NCBI GenBank assembly: GCA_028583685.1
Contig: JAMXIF010000003.1
Location: 55,755,084 to 55,819,083, forward strand
DNA length: 64,000 nucleotides
From: Petaurus breviceps papuanus
Lineage: Eukaryota; Chordata; Mammalia; Diprotodontia; Petauridae
Direction: 5' to 3'
Shown here: piece after piece, positions 54,691 to 64,000 of the stretch
Layout of the letters: each line of letters opens with the position of its first letter
Numbering within the stretch: position 1 is the stretch's first letter
Translations under genes and position numbers: made by a program
Notes under the pieces: generated by a model
The model's input: the letters and a program-made list of their open reading frames with translations, nothing else
Databases searched by the model: none
Told to the model about the DNA's origin: nothing

Positions 54691-55930
54691 CTTATATTTT
54701 ATTGGCTCAATATTTATACTATCTTGTGGTATATTATATGTATGTATATATATTATTTGTTATGTATAAGTCTATATACATATTCATCATATATAGAGAG
54801 AATTTTATTATTTCATTGTTTTTTATTTGTCAATGGTTATTTTATATTTTGCTATCATTCAGTGTGATTTTAAAATAATTTTTGAGACAATTTCTGGGTT
54901 ATTAATAATTTTATTATTAAGGCTAGCATATTACCAACAAAATGGGTAGGTGATGTTCTCAAATGCCAAAGATGAATCATGGTGATCGGATCACAATTCA
55001 TATGCCCTTGGAAGAGTGGGTGTTTCTGAGAGTGGCAATCATTTCTGGTTAACAATTTATAAGGGAAAATGAATATTATAATGAGAGGTAGACCTATTCT
55101 AATGAGAGACTGAGGGATGTAATTTTGATCGTGTCATTTACTTCCAAATCACTCCCAGCCTTGAGGAAATCTAGGCAAAGGATTTATATCCCTCACCCTA
55201 ATCTGAGCAAAAAGCAATGAGCTGGGAATTTCATCTTAGAATACATTCCTTATAAATTTGGGTGGGGTAGGAAAACCTAAATTGATGACAATATTAATCC
55301 TGTCTGCTCTTATCAGGCCTGTCCTTCAAAGGCTGATAGAGAAATGAGGACTTTGGAAAAGGAGAACTCTGGATCTCCACTAATCATTTGTCATTAATAA
55401 TGTCAACTCTGATAACAAATCATCAAAGAGTCACAGAGGTTTTGCAACTACTGTTAACTCCAAAAATGCCGAAGAGCTCATACCAGGTTATAAGCAAATT
55501 CCATTGGGGGAGGGAAATTAGACACATGTGTTGAGGCTTCCTCTAGTAGGAGACCCAAGGCAATGGGGCTAAACCTTGATATATGTTTTTGTAGCTAGAT
55601 GAAGAATCAAACAATGTAGTTTAGCAAAGGATGGTGCTGCATAATAGACACAGTGAGAAAAGGCTGTCTAGTGACAAAATGTCAATTCACAGCAGGGCTT
55701 CATGTCTGGGCCTGTTGGTGCTTGCCTGAGCTCAGGGCCCATCAGTTCTGTGATTTAGTTGCAGCAGTACACAGAGGTTGAGTGCAAAGGATTGTTGTTA
55801 TGCCACACTCAGGGCATAGCTTTATTTCTGGGCCTTAGCTCTAGAGAACAGAATGTTTTTTAATAAAAAATATAGGAGTAAAAAAAAAAGAGAGGGGTGG
55901 TTTTGACATGGGGATTCTGATTATAATGAT
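54691..55930. other. Unassigned stretch
   Basis: Very AT-rich to about 54900, then ordinary composition. No repeat or gene signature. Short frames in the AT-rich part are Tyr/Ile/Phe-rich noise. Confidence 0.4.
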
Positions 55931-55933
55931 TTC

Positions 55934-56180
55934 TCTCATCAGAAATTTTCAGTTGTGTCCAACTTATCATGACTCCATTTAGTGTTTTATTGGCAAAGAT
56001 ACTGAGTGGTTTGCCACTTCCTTCTCCAACCCATTTTACAGATGGGGAAACTGAGCCAAATAGGGGTAAGTGACTTATTCAGGATCACACAGCTAGTAAT
56101 TGTCTGAGACCAGATTTGAACGCAGGAAGATGAGTCTTTCCAGGTCTAACATTCTATCCACTGTATCTCCTAGCTGCTTC
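55934..56180 (-). mobile_element. Marsupial tRNA-like SINE ('cagttgtgtcc' type), antisense
   Basis: Contains ttttcagttgtgtccaactt, attggcaaagatactgagtg, gtttgccacttccttctcca, gggtaagtgacttattcagg, gatcacacagctagtaattg and the head atctcctagctgcttc. Full length. Confidence 0.9.
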
Positions 56181-57150
56181 AAGGTATGATAAAATAATTT
56201 AAAGGTACTATAAAATATTGATATATGATTATATATATATAATATACATATATTCTTTAATATTTACAAATATCTATAGGTCAATAAATTCTATTTAAAA
56301 AAATATTCATTTAACTTTCCATTTTCTTTATTCATGATTCTGTTGCATTTTTCCAGCTCTGAGTGAGGAAAATTGGAAGCTTTTATAGTTATTGTGTGTC
56401 CTGTGATTATTATGCTACCATCATAATAATTTTTAAAATTTCCTTCCTCCATAATGCCATATATTTCTATTACTTTTTGTTATTGTCATTTGGTAGTTTT
56501 TTATTGTCTATATGTCTACAAGCATAATATAATTTCCACTTTCTTTCATTTTATATTTTCAGGTATTGTTTTTGTTTTAGTATCTAAGATTATAACTGCA
56601 ATTTCTGTTTCTTATAGCCTCCCAAAATAAAATAGATTTTGTTCTATGCCCTCATTTTTGCTCTACATGTGGTTTAGGGTTTTTTAATATGATTTATGGT
56701 TTTTATTGGTTTTTCAATATTATTGATTTATTAATTATTCATAATAATATATTAATTATATAATATATGAATCAGTACTATATATTAATAATAAGTATTA
56801 TTAAATAATTATTAAACATATCAATTAATAATATTTTAATGATAAATGTTAATTATTATTGTTGATTATTGGTTTATTAATTATTGATTGTTTTTGCGGT
56901 TTTTCCATATGATTTTTGTGTACAGCAAATTGGTTTTTTCAAAAATTTATTGCTCTATTGTACTTCATTTTATTAGGGGATTTTATGTATTTATAATGTT
57001 CCATTACACTTTGTCTTTTCTTTTAAAACAACATCTGTAAAATATACACACATAACATATTTGTATATTTGTGTACATGTTTCTGCATGTATGTATATGT
57101 AAGTATGTCTGTGTCTGTGTATGCATGCATATATGTATATATGTAAGTGT
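56181..57150. other. Unassigned, very AT-rich stretch
   Basis: Contains the extreme AT block at 56700-56890 and tatg-type simple sequence at 57040-57150. No gene signature. Confidence 0.45.
56700..56890. repeat. AT-only cryptic repeat (TTATTAAT words)
   Basis: Nearly all A and T, with attaattatt, aataatatat and ttattaatta words in many orders. Could act as a DNA-unwinding or matrix-attachment element, but that is only inference. Confidence 0.8.
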
Positions 57151-57154
57151 ATAT

Positions 57155-57655
57155 GTCATTGTCTTTTTTCAAAGAGAACCAATGGCACCATGGGGTGATA
57201 TCTTGGCATGAGTTGGATTTCAATGAAGCAGAGCTGCACAAAGTTGTTAGCCTCACTCTCCTTTCCAGAATTGCTGAAGTATGGTGACAGGCCAAAATTC
57301 AAGATAAATGACAATGGCCCCATATGCAATGGGTGACCTTGGAGTCTTTGATGTCTGATCAAACTGTAAGCACTTAACAGTACCTGCTTCACTCACCATT
57401 GCCATTGGAATAATTGTTCTTATCTACCAATTCCACAGGTGGAAATTTTCACATGCTTGGGGTAAACATCTCCCTAAATCACTAATCAAAGTTTGTGGAT
57501 TTTCAGTTACCCTCAAACTGATTTAGCCATTTGCTGAGACAGTTTACCAGAGTGTGGTCACTCCAGCTTCTTGGAGTCATAGGTGAGACCTCAGTGAAGG
57601 TGGACACCAAAGGTGGATGCACAGCCCTGAAAGGTCTCAGCAAGTACTTATACCA
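57155..57655 (-). mobile_element. RTE-clade LINE 3' end, antisense
   Basis: The plus strand reads tgtcattgtcttttttcaaa, gagaaccaatggcaccatgg, agcagagctgcacaaagttg, ttagcctcactctcctttcc, gatgtctgatcaaactgtaa, gcacttaacagtacctgctt. The reverse complement parallels 1490-2055 throughout. No coding frame. Confidence 0.8.
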
Positions 57656-57689
57656 GAGTTATTTGTCCTCCTTGAACACTCCAAGATAA

Positions 57690-57848
57690 CATGAATATTA
57701 GGTGACAGAGGAAGGATTTTAGCACAGGTCTGCTGACTACAAATACTTCCATATGAGGGCACTGAGGTTCAGCGTCGGGGAGGGATTTGCAGAAGGGCAC
57801 ACAGTGAATTGGTGGAAGAGTGGGAACCAAGCCCAGGTCCCTGGACGC
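57690..57848 (-). mobile_element. MIR SINE, antisense
   Basis: Contains gggcactgaggttcagcgtc, gcagaagggcacacagtgaa and gggaaccaagcccaggtccc, an antisense MIR tRNA-like half. Confidence 0.65.
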
Positions 57849-57869
57849 TTTCCTGAGCGACTTTGTGCA

Positions 57870-58030
57870 TTCCCTCAGAGATTGTCTTCCTTCTATCTTG
57901 TCCCTATTTGATCTGCACATAGGTGTTGTGCTGCGTCCCCCATCGCATCATTGTGCTATATCCTCGAGGGCCAGAGGCTCTACTTATTGCTTTACTTTGT
58001 ATCTCCAGAGCTTAGCAAGTTAGTTAAATG
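57870..58030 (+). mobile_element. L2-type 3' fragment, sense
   Basis: The order cctatttgatctgcacatag, gagggccagaggctctactt, ctttgtatctccagagctta parallels the L2 terminus (tgagggcagggact..., tttgtatccccagcgcctag). Worn. Confidence 0.5.
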
Positions 58031-58555
58031 TATATGTAGATATCTCTTATATTTATAGTCCTTGCTTTCTGTTTTGCTTTCAGTGAAGTAAGCCTAAAGA
58101 GTCACCCCTCCCCACGCTATCCCTATCTTCCATTACCCTGCCCAATTCCAAGACTTTACTCTTCTCTGTCTCTGTCTCTTTCTCTAGCCCTGCCTCCCCT
58201 CTTCTTGAGCTTCTATCTCTTCTCCCCTTTCTTTCTCCCCTCTTCTCTTTTCCAGCTCAGAGAATAACAAAATAATATAATACCTAATCCTACCTGTTCC
58301 TCTTCCCCTCCATTCTTATTGGCTATTTTATTTTGTCATATTCTTTCCAAGAAGTGTTATTTTCAGTTCACCCTCTTCCTTACTCCTTTCTTCTTATACA
58401 TAGTCTCTAGACTAAAAGATCATACCCTTTTTTTTTGTTATGTGCCATTTTGATGGTAACTTGAAGCACAATGATTATAGAAAATTAAATGGAAGAATAT
58501 TGTTTAAAATGCATAAAATAAATAGTGCTACAAAGGAAACATATTGAAAAAAGAG
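58031..58555. other. Unassigned, CT-rich in part
   Basis: CT-rich words at 58160-58260, no repeat family or gene recognised. Confidence 0.4.
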
Positions 58556-58557
58556 CC

Positions 58558-58690
58558 ATACACATACATATATGTATAAATGTATGTATATGTGTGTATA
58601 TATACACACACCTACACATATGTGTATATATACACATGTTTATACACACGCAATATACATTACATATATATGTATACACACATATATATT
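58558..58690. repeat. (TATG/TACA)n compound simple repeat
   Basis: Runs of acatacatatatgtata, tgtgtatatatacacaca and related words. Short palindromic stretches are expected. Confidence 0.9.
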
Positions 58691-59795
58691 AAAGCAAGTT
58701 CATACACTCCCTGACAATACTCTGTTCTCAGGAAGATGAATTTTTGATGAAGGTAGAAGAGTTGGAATTTTTGTGTGATCAAATCTGGAGCACCAAGTTC
58801 TCTTCTTTACCTTTTCCCTCATTGCTTATCCCTTTTAGTGTCTTCCACCCTTCCTTTGAACTTGTGACTTTCTATTCAGCCTTCTGAAAATCTTGCCATA
58901 TTAGAGTCATGACTCCCTCACCTCCTAATGGAGGTATTACTAAAATGCTTGACCCTCTCTAATAGAAGCTAGTGACCAAAATTATCCAAATCTCTCAGCA
59001 AGGTGCATATTTCTCCCCTTCCACCTATGTGGACTCACTTCAATGCTGTCAAATAATTCTCTCTCTGCAGGCTACTACAAAGTCTCACTACTCCCTCCAT
59101 TATTTTCCTGTCCCTACCATGTTTTATCATTGCTCTTTAACAATCAATAATGCTGGGATGAGGAGAGATGAAAGCATCTTTACTCTTTTACTACCTTTAC
59201 TCTTAAGTTCTGGCCAGTTATAATTTATCCCAATCTATCATTTAGCCATACAAGAGACTTTCCTTCCATTTTAACCCATATGCCTACAGTACTGATTTAT
59301 TGATATAGCAGTAAATTTTTTCATTAAGATATCATTCCACTTCTTTCAAATACTTTCATCTTGATTTTTTCTATTGTACCTTTTATTCCTTAGATTCTTA
59401 AGCTCATTGATTGATATTGTCTTTAGTTTTTCAATATATCTAAATTAATATGTAAGTCTTTTTTAAAATAAAGTCTAACTAGAAAAATACAACCACCATC
59501 AACTTTTCCATTCTACCCTTTTTTTTTGTCAAGATTTAGACAAAGAGAGACATGTCATTTCTTAGTCTTTCATTATTATATTATCTTTGTGATTTGGGAC
59601 CACATGTATATTAAATATTACTATTTACATTAGGTTCTTTTGAATTAATGAGTTGAATTCTTCATTTTTATTGTATTTACAGTTACATTGTTTAATGTGC
59701 AGGTTTAACTTTGCAAGATAAGTTACTTTTGGGATGGTAATTGATCTCATTTGATCCCTTCAATATCATATTGCATATTTCCTTTTATTTTCTTA
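58691..59795. other. Unassigned AT-rich stretch
   Basis: No repeat family or gene recognised in about 1.1 kb. Confidence 0.4.
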
Positions 59796-59799
59796 TAAG

Positions 59800-60660
59800 C
59801 ACAGTGTAATAATATGCTACTCTAATTTTTTTGGCTGATATTCAAAGATTTGTCTTTTTTCTCTGCTTGAAAAATCTGTTCTTTTAGCAACATAAATTGA
59901 AATTGACAAAAATATTTCTTGGTGATTGAAGCTTGATTTTTTTCTTTTGCTACTGTGTGGATTCTCAAGAGCTATATCATATCATTCAATTGTGTTATTT
60001 CTACACACTTTTATGTGTGATTTTTGGAGGTATGATTTCACAGTTTCCTTTTTTGTGATGTTTTCCTTACATACCTATATGGCTTAAACCAGGAAATATT
60101 AAGCAATGATTCCTAAACTTGTTTTAAAAATATTTTCATTAATAAAATTTTATATAATTAGTTGGCTTGGTAATCTAATGCATTTAATTTTAAGTATCTA
60201 AAAATATTTTTCTGGGAAGAAATTCATAGATTTCACTAGAGTGCCAAAGTTTAGCGACTCAAAAGGCTAAAGATATTCCTTAGATAATTTCTTTGTGTCC
60301 TAATTTCAAGTTGAGCAAACCTCATTTTCTAAAGCTTCACTTATTCTTCCAGTCTTATTTTTTAAAGTTCTACTCTTTTTTCTTCAGCTTTTGCATTTTC
60401 ACTTTTCAAATCTAATATTGTTTTTCCTGAGATTCTTATGATGTGATGTGGAGAGTATTCCTGTCTTTTGTTCTAAATTCTGTGGTCTCTGGCTTGATTG
60501 TTGATTTTTTACCTTTAAGGCTTTAATTTGTGTGTTTCTTTGTACACTTATGCTTTGATTGCCCTTTTGAGTCATTTTGGTGGTTTTATGTAGTTATCCT
60601 ATCATTTTCTTTAAAGGGGGTGTTTTCACAATTTGCTATACTACCTTTCTCTTCCTCAGA
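59800..60660 (-). mobile_element. Possible L1 ORF1-region remnant, antisense
   Basis: Words such as ttttctctgcttgaaaaatc, atatttcttggtgattgaag, gtgtggattctcaagagc, then ttcttcagcttttgcatttt, resemble antisense L1 ORF1. The first would be the C-terminal domain and the last the coiled coil, in the right order. Very diverged. Confidence 0.4.
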
Positions 60661-61914
60661 GAATCATGAAACAATTTCCTTTGTTAAATGAGTTGTCCAT
60701 TGAGATGCTTCTTCATGTTTTATTTTCTCCTTTGCATTTCTTCTCTTCACATTTTCATTCCTTCCTCTGTGTCAAGAGTTATGTTTTTTGTTTTTGTTTG
60801 TTTGTCTTTATCATGAATAGCTGATTTTTGTGTGATATCTTTTCTGGAATTGAAAATTTTATCAACAATCTCTTCCTTTCTGAAGGCCCAATATTTCCTC
60901 CTTTTATAAGCAATTGACATCAGTTCTCTGTTAGAACACCAGAACTGGATGACTTCTGTTGCTCTCAAGGTACAAGATGGTATACCGCAGGAAGACTTTG
61001 AGAGGATACACTAGCAGGGCCTATTATCTACCTTCTCTAATCACTTTTCTGTGCTTCATTCTCTGCTCTGAGAAGAATCATTAGGAGGATTGGTAATGAA
61101 GGGAACAAGGAATGGTTTTCTCAGGACAATGGGGGAGGGTATTCTTGGTACTTTTTGTATTGGTTTCCTCTTGTTCTACCTTTGTCTAATTACTATGGCT
61201 TCTTGTAGAGTTTGCTTATGCTCACAATATATCTCTCCACCCTTTGGACAAACTACAGTCCTTCAGATTATGGTATGCGTCATATGGTACCAATAGAATG
61301 GATGTTTTGTTCTAGGGAGCAACTTGGGATCTTTGAAAGTGCTGAGCAGTTTATCAAGTGCAACTTCAGCAACACAATTTGAATCCAGTTCCATCCTACA
61401 TATTCAAATATTGTAATAATTCATTCTACATTAGACTATAGTAATTTAGAGTTTCCTGGAAGATTTCATATAATTGCATAACATTTTTAAGTGAGGTGAT
61501 CTTTCATTTTTCCCCAAGTTGGTTTTATGGATAGCAGATGCTGATAATAGTTACTCCACATAAATCCAATGTTTTATGATGTGTTTTCTTCATGGAGAAA
61601 TATAATATTCCACAGCAGTCACAAAAATGATAATTAACATTTTTGGTGCTTACTAGAGTAAAAAATTGGGTGGAAAGTAGTCATCTCTGTTGTCATACTG
61701 CTGATATACCTACACTCTTACTTCTAAATTTAGGCCAATTATCTCTTTGTCATCCTACACTCTTCTTTCTCCCTCATGTCCATTTCCAATTGCTTTCCAA
61801 GTTATGTTTATTTTGTTTCTACAATACCTGTTGCATCCATCACCTTGTGAGTAAATATGTGGCTATTATCCTATACACTTTTCATCAGAAATATTGTAAT
61901 AACTTCTTAATTAG
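60661..61914. other. Unassigned stretch
   Basis: No feature recognised. It may include more of the decayed L1 to its left. Confidence 0.4.
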
Positions 61915-61960
61915 AATAGAGTGAGAGGACCAGAATTCAAATCCTGCCTTTAAAACTTAA
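61915..61960 (+). mobile_element. MIR fragment, sense, truncated at the L1 start
   Basis: The phrase gtgagaggaccagaattcaa, then atcctgcctttaaaact, is a MIR head fragment directly before the L1 5' end, so it may be the L1 target. Confidence 0.5.
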
Positions 61961-61965
61961 AATAT

Positions 61966-64000
61966 GGGAAGGAGGAGGTTGGAGCCAATATGGCAGAGTG
62001 GAAGCAGTAACTTTTCTAAGCTCCTCCCTGAATCCTGTCACTAAACTTTAAAAAGTGAATCTGAATGGATTTTAGAGTGACAGAATCCACTAGGAGACAG
62101 AGAGTGGCAGAATCTAGCCCAGGAGAGTGCCCATGTGGGTCTGGACATGGGGAGCATGGAGCATGCAGGGGCTGCACCAGGGTGGACTAGAGAGCAGACT
62201 GCAGCAGACTGAGAAGGAGCCCCAGCCAGCAGACTAACCCACCCTCAGGGCGATTCACAGTCATCTCACCAGCTTCTCACTATGGGCTGGGAGCTCTGTA
62301 AGAGAAAGCACAGGGCCCACAGCAGAGACAGCAGTTTTTCCTGGGGCTATCAGCCCACAACCTGGAAGTTTAAAAATCACCTCCCTGATTTTTCAGAAGT
62401 CAAGATGGCAAAGTAAATTGTAGCTGCTCTGATTCCCCCTCCCTGACCTAGAAAACCCAGAGATAAATGTCCCACCCAGAGTAAAATCCTGAAATAGCAG
62501 AAATAGCCTTAGGCTTAGGAGTCTCAGAGAAAGGGTGTAACTGAGGCAGTAAGGAGTCTGAAGTGAAGGGCAGGAGAGGTCCCAACAAGTCCCACCTCAC
62601 CTGACCAGCAAGAATCTACATGAACTGTAGCCCAGGGGCATAGAGATAGAAATATGAAGTAGCCAGACCACCTCTCCCCCCACAGATTACTCTGTGAGCC
62701 TCAGGGTAACTCAGGGAAATACTGAGAGTCCTGGCCTTGGCCTCAGTCTAGACAGCCAGATGCTACAGCACACAACCAGGCACCTAGTCAACAACCAGGC
62801 ACTAGCTCCCAGCCTGAGAAGCTTAGATCAGAGCCCTCTGTACCACAGGAGCAGAAATACACTTTAAATATCAGGAAATAGGCAATTATAATGGGCCAGA
62901 AGCAACTTGCAAAGGCAAGACCAAAGACAATAAAATCTGATTATTGTGAATGAGAAGAATCACTTTCAGGAGACACCATGGACTCTGTATGCACACCTGA
63001 GACCACATATAGGAATATGAACTGGTCTCAAGCCCAAAAACATTCTTGGAGGAGCTCAAGAATGATTTTAAAAGCCAAATTAGAGAGGTAGAAGATAAAT
63101 TTAAACCTACAGTGTCCAAATTGGAAAAAAGTCTCACTAAAGAAAGCAAATCCTTAAAAAGTAAAATTTTTGAACTAGAGAAAATACCTCTGTGAAAAAA
63201 GACCTTCAAAAACTAACAGAAGAAAATAATTCACTGAAAATTAGAATCAGTCAAATAGAAGCGCAGGATTCTATGATGCACCAAGAGTCAATCAAACAAA
63301 ACATGAAGATTGAAAAATTAGAAGAAAGTGTAAAATATCTCACTGGAAAAACAACTGACCTGAAGAACAGATCCAGGAGAGATAACTTAAGAATTATTGC
63401 TCTTGCAGAAAGCTATGATGAAAAAAGCATCCTGGGCAACATCCTCCAAGAGATTGTCAAAGAAAACTGTCCTGAAGTCCTAGAACCAGAAGGTAAAATA
63501 GTTATCAAAAGAATTCACCGGACTTCTCCTGAAAGAGATCCCAAATTGAAAACTCAAAGAAAGATAGTAACCAAATTCCAGAATTACAAGGTTAAAGAGA
63601 AAATATTGTAAGCAGCCAAAAAGAAACAATTCAAATATGGTGGGACTACAGTCAGGATTACATAGGATCTAGCAGCTTCTACATTAAGAGATTGGAGGGA
63701 TTGGAATTTGATATTTCATAAGGCAAAAGAGCTAGGACTGCAACCAAGGATTAGCTACCCAGCAAAACTGAGCCTAATCTTTCAGACAAGGAGATGGTCA
63801 TTTAATGAAATAAAGGGACTTCCAGACTTTCCTGATGAAAAGTCAGAGGTGAATGGAAAATATGACCTCCAATTACAAGACTCAAGAAAGACATAAAAAG
63901 GTAAACAAGGGAAACACACACTCACAATACACACATGCACACATTCACACTCACGCACACATGCACATAACTTGGGATTCAATAAGAGCAAACTGTTTAT
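61966..64000 (+). mobile_element. L1 LINE with 5' UTR and ORF1, sense, runs off the window
   Basis: Starts with ggaggaggttggagccaata then tggcagagtg, an L1-type 5' head with a YY1-like site. About 920 bp of GC-richer 5' UTR follow, containing a second head-like caagatggca at 62401. Broken ORF1 occupies 62891-63896. After it comes aaaggtaaacaagggaaaca and an acac-rich inter-ORF spacer up to the window end. ORF2 would lie beyond. Keeping the 5' end is unusual, since most L1 copies here are truncated. Confidence 0.92.
62891..63896 (+). pseudogene. L1 ORF1 (ORF1p, RNA-binding chaperone), broken
   Basis: ORF1p is the trimeric RNA-binding protein that packages L1 RNA. The start ATG at 62891 gives MGQKQLAKARPK, and this frame stops at 62951. 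The frame then shifts: the long open part (63192-63611) holds a Lys/Glu/Leu heptad-like coiled coil (LQKLTEENNSLKI and on), then the RRM-type region (RRDNLRIIALAE) and the conserved RIHRTSPERDPK block followed by FQNYKVKEKIL. In the same frame, stops at 63609-63611 and 63663-63665 interrupt the C-terminal domain, which continues with RISYPAKLSLIFQ and ends at 63894-63896. The usual length is about 330-340 codons, which fits the span. Cannot make a full protein. Confidence 0.93.

Noticed and set aside
63782-63991. Minus-strand Cys/Val-rich frame
   Set aside because: Shadow of L1 ORF1 and the acac-rich spacer.

Overview
The window reads as non-coding DNA from a marsupial nuclear genome, most likely an Australian-type (australidelphian) species. 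The strongest clue is a set of five tRNA-headed SINEs with the WSINE1/WALLSI1 signature (GGCAGCTAGGTGGC head, A-rich tail). They sit beside older 'gttgttcagt...tggcaaagatactgg' marsupial SINEs, CORE-SINE/MIR copies, much L2 and some CR1-type LINE, RTE-type LINE 3' ends, and several ages of L1. The species call is inference; the repeat classes are read from the sequence against remembered consensus features.

I found no host protein gene, structural RNA gene or CRISPR array that I can support. Open frames are short (140 codons at most) and most lie in repeats or simple sequence. The best real coding match is L1: a broken ORF1 at 62.9-63.9 kb and an ORF2 C-terminus at 43.1-43.9 kb.

Layout. 0-6.4 kb: end of an LTR, a diverged LTR, an RTE 3' end and a long antisense L1 ORF2 piece. 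6.4-14.3 kb: an LTR-dense block with four solo LTRs of one family (LTR-B, TGATGAG-type ends) and one of a second family (LTR-A, TGTA...TACA), one nested in the other. 14.3-26.8 kb: CR1, MIR, L2 in both orientations and a second solo LTR-A. 26.8-37.6 kb: sparse, AT-rich, mostly unassigned DNA, with a hairpin element at 29.8 kb, a young SINE and an L2. 37.6-40.4 kb: a three-layer nest of SINE, internally deleted L1-derived element and SINE. 40.4-54.7 kb: L2, LTR and L1 fragments with three young SINEs. 54.7-62 kb: AT-rich DNA with SINE, RTE and possible L1 remnants. 62-64 kb: the 5' end of an L1 that runs off the window.

The most interesting points are structural: an L1-derived element that kept both L1 ends but lost nearly all coding sequence, with a 14-bp target duplication; an LTR-in-LTR nest; a 32-bp LTR scrap bracketed by a 10-bp repeat inside a MIR; a 144-bp hairpin; and an L1 5' region with two promoter-like heads. 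Names such as LTR-A and LTR-B are local labels.
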